64,000 nt of DNA from Maricaulis sp036231565. Lineage in GTDB: Bacteria > Pseudomonadota > Alphaproteobacteria > Caulobacterales > Maricaulaceae. Under the pieces are notes generated by a model. The model was not told the origin of the DNA and did no database searches. It saw only the letters and a program-made list of their open reading frames with translations. The translations under genes were made by a program, and so were the position numbers. The first letter of the stretch is position 1; each line of letters begins with the position of its first letter. The stretch lies in NCBI GenBank assembly GCA_036231565.1, contig JAZAHA010000014.1, positions 1 to 64,000 on the forward strand. The letters run 5' to 3'. This document shows positions 15,719 to 24,012 of the stretch, in pieces.

Positions 15719-17899
15719 ATGATCGCACGTTGCCTTTCCGCGCTGGCACTCATTGCTCTTGCCGTGCCGGCCTCTGCCCAGATTCCCACGCCGCGCATGC
15801 GGCCGGATCCGGTGAATTTCTCGCAATACCTCTCGGACGCCGATTTCACGCGCTTCCAGCGCGGCCTTGACGCGGCAGATGACGAGGACTGGATGCGCGT
15901 GCGCGAGATCCGCGACGAACTCACCGATACCTCGGCGCGCGACATCCTGCTCTGGCGCATTGCTCTTGGTGATGCCCGTGCGAGCTTCCTCGAGCTCGAC
16001 ATGGCCCTGAACGAGCTTGAGAACTGGCCGCGCGACAGCTTCATCCGCTCGGAAGCCGAATCCAAGATCGATGAAAGCGGCATGACCGCGCCCTTCATCA
16101 TCACCTGGTTCGAGAACAATCCGCCGACGACCGGCCGCGGCGCCGTCGAATATGCCGAAGCGCTGATCGAGACCGGCCGCGTCGAGGAAGGCGAAGCTCT
16201 GCTGCGCGAAACCTGGCGCAATGAATTCCTGCCCCTTTCAGTGCAGAGCGAGACCTATCAGGCCCATCGCGATCTGTTCACCGAAGACGATCACATGGCA
16301 CGCATCGACTATCTGATCTGGTCGAACCAGCGCACGGCAGCCCGCCGCGTCCTGCCGCTTCTGTCGGGCAACAACCACGCCCTGGCGGACGCCCGCCTGC
16401 GTCTGGCGGGCCGCCAGAGCGGCGTCGACCGCGCTGTCGACCGCGTGCCCGCCTCACTGTCGAATGATGCCGGGCTGGTGTTCGAGCGGGCCCGCTGGCG
16501 CCGCCGCGCGGGCCTGACCGATACGACGCTGCCGCTGTTGCTGCAATTGCCGGACAGCTACGGCAATACCGATGCGCTGGAACTGATGTGGACCGAGCGC
16601 AAGCTCATGATCCTCAACCTGGTCCGCGATCGCGATTACGAGACGGCCTATGCCCTGGCCCGTGCCCACGGCATGAGTGAAGGCGCCGATTTTGCCGATG
16701 CCGAATTCGTCGCCGGCTGGCTCGCCCTGGTCCATCTGGACCGCCCGGAGGAGGCTTTCGCCCACTTCACGCATCTTCGGGACAATGTCTCCACGCCGGT
16801 CTCGCGCTCGCGCGGTTCCTACTGGATGGCCCGTGCCGCCGATGCACTCGGCCGCCACGAGGAAGCCGCCGCCTATTATGCCGAAGCCGGCGAACACTCG
16901 ACCGCCTTCTATGGCCAGCTGGCGCTGGCCCAGCTGCCGGATGCCTCCGGTGGCGGCGTCATGGCGCTGGAGCGCGAGCCGGAGCCGGACGAAGCGACCC
17001 GCGTGCGCTTTGAAGCGCGGCCGCTGGTGCGGGCGATGCGTCTTCTGGCCGAGCAGAACGAGGAATATTATTTCCGCCTGCTGTCCTACCGTCTGGACGA
17101 TCAGCTGACCGATCCGGCGGAATCCGTGCTGCTGGCGCGTCTGGCGAGCGAATATCTCTACATGCGCCAGTCCGTGCGTGCCGCGAAGGCCGCCCGCCAG
17201 CGCGGCATCATCCTGCCGCAAAGCGCCTATCCCACGATCACCCTGCCCCAGAGCGCGGCGCTGCGGCCCGAGGATGCCCTGACCCACTCGATCATCCGCC
17301 AGGAGACAGAGTTCGGACAGCACGCCGTGTCCGGAGCCGGCGCCCGCGGCATGATGCAGATGATGCCGGCCACCGCGCGGCAGACGGCGCGTCAGGTCGG
17401 TGTACCCTACCGTTTCAGCTGGCTGACGGACGATCTGGACTACAATCTCACCCTCGGCATGCATCACCTGGCCGATGTGGTGGAGGATTTTGACGGGTCC
17501 TATGTGCTGGCACTGGCGGCCTACAACGCCGGCGCCCATCGCGCCCGCCGCTGGATCCGGGATTATGGCGATCCGCGTGATCCGGACGTCGACCCGGTCG
17601 ACTGGGTGGAAAGCATCCCCTTCTCCGAGACCCGCAATTACGTCCAGCGCGTGATGGAGAATCTGCAGGTTTACCGTTCGCGTCTCGACGATGACGCGGC
17701 CGTGCCGCTGCTGATCGAGGAAGACCTGCGCCGCGGTTCCGAACCGGTCCTGATCTTCACGGACGAAGGCGGTATGGCCCGCCCGGTCAATGTGGAAACG
17801 GACGAACTCGAGCCCGGCGAAGCCGGCCTTGACAACGAGGGCTCCGAACCCGGGCTCGACGACGAGAACTACGAGCAGACCGACGAATCGGAACGCTAG
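15719..17899 (+). CDS. soluble lytic murein transglycosylase (Slt family)
   Basis: 726 residues from the ATG at 15719, which begins a clear Sec signal peptide (MIARCLSALALIALAVPASA, cleavage after ASA). A frame open further upstream adds residues without a signal sequence. The long middle part is helical TPR-like repeats (superhelical U domain), and the catalytic SLT domain is near residues 520-660: IIRQETEFGQHAVSGAGARG holds the catalytic Glu, followed by MMQMMPATA and AYNAG. It cleaves peptidoglycan to 1,6-anhydro products in the periplasm. The last 40 residues are strikingly acidic and Gly/Glu-rich, not part of the fold. Confidence 0.92.
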   Translation: MIARCLSALALIALAVPASAQIPTPRMRPDPVNFSQYLSDADFTRFQRGLDAADDEDWMRVREIRDELTDTSARDILLWRIALGDARASFLELDMALNELENWPRDSFIRSEAESKIDESGMTAPFIITWFENNPPTTGRGAVEYAEALIETGRVEEGEALLRETWRNEFLPLSVQSETYQAHRDLFTEDDHMARIDYLIWSNQRTAARRVLPLLSGNNHALADARLRLAGRQSGVDRAVDRVPASLSNDAGLVFERARWRRRAGLTDTTLPLLLQLPDSYGNTDALELMWTERKLMILNLVRDRDYETAYALARAHGMSEGADFADAEFVAGWLALVHLDRPEEAFAHFTHLRDNVSTPVSRSRGSYWMARAADALGRHEEAAAYYAEAGEHSTAFYGQLALAQLPDASGGGVMALEREPEPDEATRVRFEARPLVRAMRLLAEQNEEYYFRLLSYRLDDQLTDPAESVLLARLASEYLYMRQSVRAAKAARQRGIILPQSAYPTITLPQSAALRPEDALTHSIIRQETEFGQHAVSGAGARGMMQMMPATARQTARQVGVPYRFSWLTDDLDYNLTLGMHHLADVVEDFDGSYVLALAAYNAGAHRARRWIRDYGDPRDPDVDPVDWVESIPFSETRNYVQRVMENLQVYRSRLDDDAAVPLLIEEDLRRGSEPVLIFTDEGGMARPVNVETDELEPGEAGLDNEGSEPGLDDENYEQTDESER

Positions 17900-17919
17900 G
17901 CAAAGGCTCGCAGGTGAAG

Positions 17920-17939
17920 GCCGGCGCTGCGGCGCCGGC
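17920..17939. terminator. hairpin between convergent slt-type and dehydratase genes
   Basis: GCCGGCGC at 17920-17927 and GCGCCGGC at 17932-17939 form a perfect 8-bp GC stem with a TGCG loop. It lies between the two convergent stop codons and could end transcripts from both sides. There is no strong T-run. Confidence 0.6.
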
Positions 17940-17945
17940 TGTTGC

Positions 17946-18935
17946 CTAGAGGCTTTCCAGGGCGCGGGCGAACATGGCGCGGTCGACATTGCCGCCACTG
18001 GCAATGACGCACACCGTCTTGCCGCGGGTTTCGACCCGGCCGGTCAGCACGGCCGCCAGGGCCACCGCCCCACCCGGTTCAACCACGATCTTCAGATGCC
18101 GCCAGGCAAACGCCACAGCGGCCAGGGCCTCGTCATCGCTGACGGCCGCACCGCCGGCCAGCTGGCCGGAATTGATCGACCAGGTCAGCTCGCCCGGTGT
18201 CGGCGTGATGATCGCGTCGCAGACCGAGCCTGTCAGCCGCTCATTGACTTCGCGCCGGCCGCTGGCAAGCGAGCGGCGGAAATCGTCGAACCCGACCGGC
18301 TCGGCCGCCCACACCTGCACTTCCGGGTGGTGGTGCAGCATCGCCATGCCGGTGCCGGCGATCAGACCGCCACCACCAGCCGGACAGATCACGATATCCG
18401 GCACGGCCCCGGTTTCGGCCATCTGTTCGCTGGCTTCCAGCGCGGCTGTGCCCTGGCCGGCGATGATGAAGGGGTCTTCATAGGGCGGCACCAGGACGCG
18501 CCCCTCGGCCTCGGCAATGGCGCGGCCCATCTCCTCGCGATTCTGGGTGCCGCGATCGTATTCCACGACCTCGCCGTCCCAGAACTTCACCCCCTCTACC
18601 TTCGAGCGCGGCGCATCGGACGGCATCAGGATCTTGGCCGTCGTGCCGTTGATCCGCGCTGCCGCGGCAACACCCTGGGCGTGATTGCCCGAGGAGTAGG
18701 CCATGACGCCGCGAGTCTTTTCGTCTGAATCCATGCGCGAAATGCGGTTGAACGCACCGCGGAACTTGAACGACCCCGTGCGCTGCAGGCATTCCGCCTT
18801 CACGAACACCCGCGCGCCGGTGCGCTCGTCCAGCACGTCATTGCGCAACAAGGGCGTCCGGACCGCATGTCCCGCCAGGCGTTCCGCTGCGTCGGCGATA
18901 TCGGAATAGGAGGGCGGGGTCAGCGGGCTGGACAT
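17946..18935 (-). CDS. threonine/serine dehydratase (PLP-dependent, short form)
   Basis: 329 residues. The PLP lysine lies in GSFKFRGAFNRI (about residues 52-63), AYSSGNHAQGVA binds the substrate carboxylate, and the Gly-rich loop CPAGGGGLIAGTGMA binds the PLP phosphate. There is no C-terminal ACT regulatory domain, so this is the catabolic (TdcB-like or serine racemase-like) form rather than feedback-controlled IlvA. Expected reaction is threonine to 2-oxobutyrate or serine to pyruvate. Which substrate dominates cannot be told from sequence alone. Tdh and Kbl, the other threonine catabolic route, are in the same window. Confidence 0.88.
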   Translation of the reverse strand: MSSPLTPPSYSDIADAAERLAGHAVRTPLLRNDVLDERTGARVFVKAECLQRTGSFKFRGAFNRISRMDSDEKTRGVMAYSSGNHAQGVAAAARINGTTAKILMPSDAPRSKVEGVKFWDGEVVEYDRGTQNREEMGRAIAEAEGRVLVPPYEDPFIIAGQGTAALEASEQMAETGAVPDIVICPAGGGGLIAGTGMAMLHHHPEVQVWAAEPVGFDDFRRSLASGRREVNERLTGSVCDAIITPTPGELTWSINSGQLAGGAAVSDDEALAAVAFAWRHLKIVVEPGGAVALAAVLTGRVETRGKTVCVIASGGNVDRAMFARALESL

Positions 18936-19100
18936 CGGAACTCTCCCGGTATGAGACGCAGATTTGGCTGGCGAAAGCCGTCAGGACCCCATAGGCAATT
19001 CACATCGATTGAGCAAAGGGATTGCGCCGCAGCCCGGGAATTCGTTTGATGGGAAAAACACCACAACAACGCAACGGTTGACCAGTTAAGGGGAGAGAGC

Positions 19101-20744
19101 ATGACATTCCGCGCACACATGATGGATTGTCCGTTGATGATTTCGGACATTCTTGTCCACGCGGCCAAATGCCATGGCGGCCAGGAGATCGTGACACGCC
19201 TGCCGGAGACGGGCGAGATTCATCGCGAGACCTATGCCCAAGCACACGAGCGTACAAAACAGCTGGCGAACGCGCTCAGGAAGAAGCTGAAGATTCGCGA
19301 GGGCGACCGCGTTGCCACCATCGCCTGGAACTCGCATCGCCATTTCGAGCTCTATTACGGCATTTCCGGCATGGGTGCCGTGGTTCACACGGTCAATCCG
19401 CGTCTCGATCCCAAGCAGATCGTCTGGATGCTGGAACACGCCCAGGCCAAGGCGGTCTTCTTCGACAAGCAGTTCGCACCGATCGTCGACGGCATCTCGA
19501 AGATGTGCAAGTCGGTGAAGAACTGGGTGCTGATGACCGACAAGTCGCACGCCGATGCGGTCAAGACCAAGTGCAAGACCTATGAGGAACTGATCGCCGA
19601 GCAATCGTCCGATTTCGACTGGCCGGTGTTCGACGAGTACACCGCCGCCGGCCTGTGCTACACCTCCGGCACGACGGGCGATCCGAAAGGCGTCCTCTAT
19701 TCCCACCGCTCCAACGTGCTGCACGCCATGGCCTGTTCGGCTTCGGACGTGATCGGCGTCGGCGCGCGCGGCACGCTGCTGCCGGTGGTGCCGATGTTCC
19801 ACGTCAATGCCTGGGGCATTCCCTACGCCGCGCCGATGAACGGCGCCAAACTGGTCATGCCCGGCGCGCAGATGGACGGGCAGAGCATTCACGAGCTGAT
19901 CGAGGGCGAGAAGGTCAATTACGTCGCCGGCGTGCCGACGGTGTGGCTGGGCCTGCTCAACTATCTGGAACAGGAAGGCAAGCGTATCGACTCGATCGAG
20001 CGCGTGCTGATCGGCGGCTCGGCCCTGCCCGAAGCGCTGCTGCGCGCCTATGAGGACAAGTATGACGTCGTCATGCAGCAGGGCTGGGGCATGACCGAGA
20101 TGAGCCCGCTCGGCACGGTCAATGCCTCCCTGCCCAAGCACGACGCGCTGGACCGCGAAGAGCAGATCAAGATCAAGCTCAAACAGGGCCGCCTCGTCTT
20201 CGGTGTCGGCATGCGTATCGTCGACGATGAAGGCAAGGAACTGCCCTGGGACGGCAAGTCCTCCGGCCATGTTCAGGTGCGCGGTCCGTGGATCGCCTCG
20301 GCCTATTACCGCGGCGCCGGTGCTGACAGCTTCACCGAAGATGGCTGGTTCAAGACCGGCGATGTCGCCTATCTCGACGGCGATGGCTACATGACCATCA
20401 CCGACCGCTCCAAGGACGTGATCAAGACCGGCGGGGAATGGATTTCCTCGATCGATCTGGAGAACGCCGCCATGGGCCATCCGGCGGTCGCCATGGCGGC
20501 CGCCGTGGGCATGCCGCACCCGAAATGGCAGGAACGCCCGCTGCTCGTCGTCCAGCCCAAGCCGGGCATAACGCCGGATGCCGAGTCGATCCTGGACTAT
20601 CTGCGCGGCCAGGTGCCTAAATGGTGGGTGCCGGATGCGGTGGAGTTCATCGACGAGATGCCGATCGGCGCCACCGGCAAGATCCTCAAGACCAAGCTGC
20701 GGGAAATCTACAAGGACTATGAATTCCCGACGGTCGACGCCTGA
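19101..20744 (+). CDS. medium/long-chain fatty acyl-CoA ligase (AlkK-like)
   Basis: 547 residues, an acyl-adenylate forming enzyme of the ANL family. The P-loop-like core TSGTTGDPKGVLYSHRSN is near residues 189-206, the A5 motif QGWGMTEMSPLG near 330-341, the GWFKTGDVA motif near 415-423 and the catalytic Lys in ATGKILKTKLRE near the C terminus. The pattern matches AlkK-type medium-chain ligases and the DMT-propionyl ligase subgroup rather than FadD. The start ATG at 19101 follows GGGGAGAGAGC closely. It is divergent from the threonine dehydratase; the 165-base gap holds the promoters. Confidence 0.9.
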   Translation: MTFRAHMMDCPLMISDILVHAAKCHGGQEIVTRLPETGEIHRETYAQAHERTKQLANALRKKLKIREGDRVATIAWNSHRHFELYYGISGMGAVVHTVNPRLDPKQIVWMLEHAQAKAVFFDKQFAPIVDGISKMCKSVKNWVLMTDKSHADAVKTKCKTYEELIAEQSSDFDWPVFDEYTAAGLCYTSGTTGDPKGVLYSHRSNVLHAMACSASDVIGVGARGTLLPVVPMFHVNAWGIPYAAPMNGAKLVMPGAQMDGQSIHELIEGEKVNYVAGVPTVWLGLLNYLEQEGKRIDSIERVLIGGSALPEALLRAYEDKYDVVMQQGWGMTEMSPLGTVNASLPKHDALDREEQIKIKLKQGRLVFGVGMRIVDDEGKELPWDGKSSGHVQVRGPWIASAYYRGAGADSFTEDGWFKTGDVAYLDGDGYMTITDRSKDVIKTGGEWISSIDLENAAMGHPAVAMAAAVGMPHPKWQERPLLVVQPKPGITPDAESILDYLRGQVPKWWVPDAVEFIDEMPIGATGKILKTKLREIYKDYEFPTVDA

Positions 20745-20776
20745 CCGGTCCTCATCCGCTATGACGGATTATGTGG

Positions 20777-20801
20777 CGCCCGCCCCTCTTGGGGGCGGGC
20801 G
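20777..20801. terminator. strong GC hairpin after the acyl-CoA ligase gene
   Basis: CGCCCGCCCC at 20777-20786 pairs with GGGGCGGGCG at 20792-20801 (10 bp, short loop), 33 bases after the ligase stop and 14 bases before the end of the convergent SDR gene. It probably serves both genes. Confidence 0.65.
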
Positions 20802-20814
20802 TTCACGTATGGTG

Positions 20815-21582
20815 TTACAGCCCCTGGCCGCCGGAGACCTCGATCCGCTGGGCCGTCAGCCAGCCGAAATCGCCGGTCAGCAGGCTGGAGATCGCGCCGC
20901 CGATATCGTCGGGCTGGCCGACCCGGCCCAGCGCCGTCACCGAGGCGATTTCGGCATTCATCTGCGCATTGTCACGCACCATGCCGCCGCCGAAATCCGT
21001 CTCGATCGCGCCGGGCGCGACCACATTCACACGGATACCCCGATCGCCCAGTTCGCGGGCCTGGTAGCGGGTGAGCGCCTCGATCGCGCCCTTCATTGCG
21101 GCATAGGCGGCAAAGCCGGGCAGCGTGATGCGGGTCAGGCCCGACGAAACATTCACCACATGCCCGCCATCGCGGATCAGCGGCAACAGGGTCTGGGTGA
21201 GGAAGAAGACACCCTTGAAGTGGACATTCATCAGCCCGTCGAACTCGGTCTCGGTGACTTCGGCGAAAGGCTTGTAGACGCCATGGCCGGCATTATTGAC
21301 CAGGAAGTCGATCCGGTCGCGCTGCCAGCCTTCGGCCAGGACGGATTTCACGACCTCGGCAAAGCCGGCGAAACTGGCGATATCGCCGGTGTCGAGCTGC
21401 AGGATCGCCGCCCGGCGGCCCAGCGCCTCGATCTCGGCCATGGCGCTTTCCGCCTCCGCGCGATTGCCGCGCCAGGTCAGGATGACATCGACGCCCTTGC
21501 GGGCCAGATGAAGGGCGGTATTGCGGCCCAGCCCGCGGCTGCCGCCGGTGATCAGGGCGATGGGGGTGGTTGATTGGGTCAT
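20815..21582 (-). CDS. SDR family oxidoreductase
   Basis: 255 residues from the ATG at 21582 (MTQSTTPIALITGG). This is a classical short-chain dehydrogenase: the NAD(P)-binding GGSRGLGR is near residues 13-20, NNAGHG near 95-100, the catalytic Ser in NVSSGLTR and the YAAMKGA Tyr-Lys pair near residues 160-165. Substrate is unknown. It is divergent from an AraC-type regulator with an AraC_N sensor domain; such pairs usually mean the regulator controls the oxidoreductase. Confidence 0.88.
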   Translation of the reverse strand: MTQSTTPIALITGGSRGLGRNTALHLARKGVDVILTWRGNRAEAESAMAEIEALGRRAAILQLDTGDIASFAGFAEVVKSVLAEGWQRDRIDFLVNNAGHGVYKPFAEVTETEFDGLMNVHFKGVFFLTQTLLPLIRDGGHVVNVSSGLTRITLPGFAAYAAMKGAIEALTRYQARELGDRGIRVNVVAPGAIETDFGGGMVRDNAQMNAEIASVTALGRVGQPDDIGGAISSLLTGDFGWLTAQRIEVSGGQGL

Positions 21583-21742
21583 GGGAAAGGCTCCGGTGTT
21601 GAAGACGCCCCTCATCTAGCGGCCGCACCGATGCCCGGCCTGCCGCATGCTCCGGAAAACCTGCCTGATCCTCCGCAACTCCGGACCGCCCCGCTTGCGC
21701 AGCGCGCCGCCCGCGCGTAGTCCATCCGGGCAGGAGCCATGC

Positions 21743-22642
21743 ATGACCGATCTCGACAGCCTGAAGCGCGACATGACCCGGCATGCCGACCGTATGGGCT
21801 TTGACGCCCAGCCGAACCCGACCGGCGTGCCCGGTCTCAGCCTGGTGCGCAGCCGGGCGCCGACGCCGCTGGATGTCGTCGACTACCGGCCGATTTTCTG
21901 CCTGGTCCTGCAGGGCGCCAAACAGACCGTGATGGGCGATACCGCGCTCACCTTTGCCGCCGGCCAGACCCTGATCGTCGGCCTCGACCTGCCGACAACG
22001 GCCCGCATCGTCACGGCCAGCGCCGCCGCGCCCTATCTCTCGCTGGGCCTGGAGATCGATATCGCGCTGCTGCGCGAACTCATGGCCGCACTGCCAGAGG
22101 ACGCGCTGCCGCCACCGCGCGAGCAGTATCGCTGCTCCGCGATGACGGTGACCGCCGCCGACCCGGCCCTGGTCGATGCGATGACGCGTCTTTACCGCCT
22201 GCACGGGCAGCCGGACGATCTGCCCGTCCTGGCGCCGCTGACGGTCCGGGAAATCCACTATCGCCTGCTGCGCAGTCCGGAGGCGCCACTCCTGGCCAGC
22301 CTGACCCGGCCGGACAGTCACGCCAGCCGCATCGCCCGCGCCATCGGGCGTATCCGCCGCGAGTTCGACACGGCCCTGCCCGTTGCCGATCTGGCGCGCG
22401 AGGCCGGCATGAGCGCCTCGGCCTTTCACGAGCATTTCCGCAGCCTGACCGGCACGACGCCGCTGCAATACCAGAAGACGATGCGCCTGATGGAGGCCCG
22501 CCGCCGGCTGACAGATACCGCCGAGAGCGTTTCCGCCATCGCCTTTGCCATCGGCTATGAAAGCCCGACCCAGTTCTCGCGTGAATACAGCCGCCAGTTC
22601 GGCCACCCGCCGCGCGCGGAACGGGCGCTGCGGACCGCCTGA
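21743..22642 (+). CDS. AraC family transcriptional regulator with AraC_N sensor domain
   Basis: 299 residues from the ATG at 21743, with CAGGAG upstream. The N-terminal domain (VVDYRPIFCLVLQGAKQTVM, then FAAGQTLIVGLDLP) is the AraC_N cupin-like domain of YqhC-type regulators. The C-terminal HTH pair is clear (LPVADLAREAGMSASAFHEH and AFAIGYESPTQFSREYSRQF). Members of this group respond to aldehydes or other small organics and switch on oxidoreductases. The divergent SDR gene is the expected target; CTCCGGA occurs at 21650-21656 and 21679-21685 in the shared region. Confidence 0.9.
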   Translation: MTDLDSLKRDMTRHADRMGFDAQPNPTGVPGLSLVRSRAPTPLDVVDYRPIFCLVLQGAKQTVMGDTALTFAAGQTLIVGLDLPTTARIVTASAAAPYLSLGLEIDIALLRELMAALPEDALPPPREQYRCSAMTVTAADPALVDAMTRLYRLHGQPDDLPVLAPLTVREIHYRLLRSPEAPLLASLTRPDSHASRIARAIGRIRREFDTALPVADLAREAGMSASAFHEHFRSLTGTTPLQYQKTMRLMEARRRLTDTAESVSAIAFAIGYESPTQFSREYSRQFGHPPRAERALRTA

Positions 22643-22750
22643 CAGAGCCGGCTCCCCGGACATCTCCAGGGCCTAAAAAAGAGGCGGGACAAAAATCCGT
22701 CCAATCCCCCCTTTTCCGCTATTGCGCTCTTCCGGGGTCGCTCATACATT

Positions 22751-22769
22751 CATATCGAAATTCGATATG
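22751..22769 (+). promoter_or_regulatory. 19-bp palindrome upstream of the superinfection-immunity-like gene
   Basis: CATATCGAAATTCGATATG has perfect 9-base arms around a single A. It ends 14 bases before the start codon at 22784, a position fitting an operator that covers the promoter or the transcription start. The ATATCGA arm is of the kind bound by PadR or similar winged-helix repressors, but no such regulator is adjacent. Confidence 0.6.
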
Positions 22770-22783
22770 GAGCAGAAACGGAG

Positions 22784-22990
22784 ATGGAGATCGTCATGAT
22801 GGGTGGAGCGGAGTTCGGCATCATCGCCTTGCTGCTGATGTTCCTGCCGACGCTGATCGCGCTCTTGCGCGGTCACGACAACACCTTTGCGATCTTCCTC
22901 ACCAACCTGCTTCTGGGCTGGACAGTGATCGGCTGGGTGGTCGCACTGATCTGGTCCTTCACGGCAATCCGCCGGCGCATGCGGGCCTAG
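22784..22990 (+). CDS. superinfection immunity family protein, two membrane helices
   Basis: 68 residues, nearly all membrane: helices at about 9-27 and 36-60, with a polar LLRGHDNTFAIF turn between. The pattern (G..LNLLLGWT.IGWVVALIW) is that of the Imm superinfection family named after phage T4 Imm, which blocks DNA injection by related phages. Most chromosomal members have no known phage role. The start ATG at 22784 follows AAACGGAG. A palindrome is directly upstream and a canonical terminator downstream, so it is a well-insulated single-gene unit. Confidence 0.8.
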   Translation: MEIVMMGGAEFGIIALLLMFLPTLIALLRGHDNTFAIFLTNLLLGWTVIGWVVALIWSFTAIRRRMRA

Positions 22991-23085
22991 GGTTCCCCCA
23001 ACCCCGAACAGGAAACCGGTTCGCCTCACTCCCGGTTTCCCTGGCAAAAGCGCCCCGATCAGATAACGGTTGGTCGGCAAATCTG

Positions 23086-23126
23086 GCGCCCGGATCCTCC
23101 CCCGATCCGGGCGCTCTGTTTTTTGG
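23086..23126 (+). terminator. intrinsic terminator of the superinfection-immunity-like gene
   Basis: GCGCCCGGATC at 23086-23096 pairs perfectly with GATCCGGGCGC at 23104-23114 around a CTCCCCC loop, followed by TCTGTTTTTT. It is the clearest intrinsic terminator in the window, about 95 bases after the stop codon. Confidence 0.9.
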
Positions 23127-23174
23127 GGTTCGCGGGGCGGCAGTCATGCCGCCCGATCCCCATCAATCCACAAG

Positions 23175-23313
23175 GCATTTTTCCCGGCTGGATGTCCCGC
23201 GCAGGCGGGACGGAAGGCCGGGACCGACCGACGAGATACCGGGCTCATCGCTCGTCCTCTGGGTCCCGGATCTCCACCCGGCACAAGGCCGGGCTTCCGT
23301 CCGGGAAAAATGC
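23175..23313. repeat. mosaic palindromic repeat, family A copy 1
   Basis: Outer arms GCATTTTTCCCGG (23175-23187) and its exact complement (23301-23313) enclose inner GC hairpins, including GTCCCGCGCAGGCGGGAC. The internal order, CCCGG..GGATG.CCCGC..GGCGGG..GGCCGGGA near the left arm and GGGTCCCGGA.CT..CCCGG...AGGCCGGGC near the right arm, matches the element at 25985-26150. It fills the 344-base gap between the immunity-like gene's terminator and the convergent nitroreductase end. Confidence 0.8.
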
Positions 23314-23334
23314 GTGTTGTCTGGAGGGGAAAAC

Positions 23335-24009
23335 TCACAACCAGGTCGTGATCTCGTTAAGGGACTTCTTCACCAGCGCGTGCTCCGGCACGGTGGCGCC
23401 TTCGGCCGGATAGCCGCCGACGATCAGCATGTAGGGCTTTTCGGTCACCGGGCGCTCGCAGACCTCGTTGAGGAAACGCATCGGATTGGGCGTGTGGGTG
23501 AGCGTCACCAGGCCCGCCTCGTGCAGCGCCGCCAGCAGGAAACCGCAGGCGATGCCGACACTCTCATTGATGTAGTAATTCTTCTTGTCCTGCCCCGCGC
23601 GCTCGCCGCCGCGTTTCTGGGCGAAGACCGCGATCAGCACGGGCGCGGTCTCGAGAAACGGCTTGTCGGCATCCGTGCCCAGCGGCGCGAGCGCTTCGAG
23701 CCATTCCTCCGACGCCTTGCCGGCATAGAAGGCTCGCTCCTCCGCCTCAGCCGCTTCGCGCAGCGCCTCGCGGCGTTCAGCGTCGGTCAGAACGACGAAA
23801 TGCCAGGGCTGGTGATTGGCACCGGACGGCGCCGATCCGGCGGCCAGGATGGCCTGTTCGACGATCGCGCGATCAACCGGACGGTCGGAATAATCGCGCA
23901 CCGTCCGGCGGCGGCGGAGATTTTCCGTGAAGGCCGCAACCCGGGACGACATGTCCTCGGGTGCGTATTCGACAAACCCTTCCAGCGGCACGCGTTTTTC
24001 CGTGGCCAT
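23335..24009 (-). CDS. nitroreductase family protein
   Basis: 224 residues of the FMN-dependent nitroreductase fold. The N-terminal RRRRTVRDYSDRPVD holds the FMN-phosphate arginines (about residues 31-45), and SAPSGANHQPWHFVV (about 72-86) is the second FMN-binding block; the C-terminal PAEGA.VPE.. segment is also typical. It probably oxidises or reduces a small substrate with NAD(P)H; the sequence resembles the iodotyrosine deiodinase-like/BluB-side subgroup, but I would not assign it. It begins 3 bases after tdh and ends the three-gene unit. Confidence 0.85.
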   Translation of the reverse strand: MATEKRVPLEGFVEYAPEDMSSRVAAFTENLRRRRTVRDYSDRPVDRAIVEQAILAAGSAPSGANHQPWHFVVLTDAERREALREAAEAEERAFYAGKASEEWLEALAPLGTDADKPFLETAPVLIAVFAQKRGGERAGQDKKNYYINESVGIACGFLLAALHEAGLVTLTHTPNPMRFLNEVCERPVTEKPYMLIVGGYPAEGATVPEHALVKKSLNEITTWL

Positions 24010-24012
24010 GGA

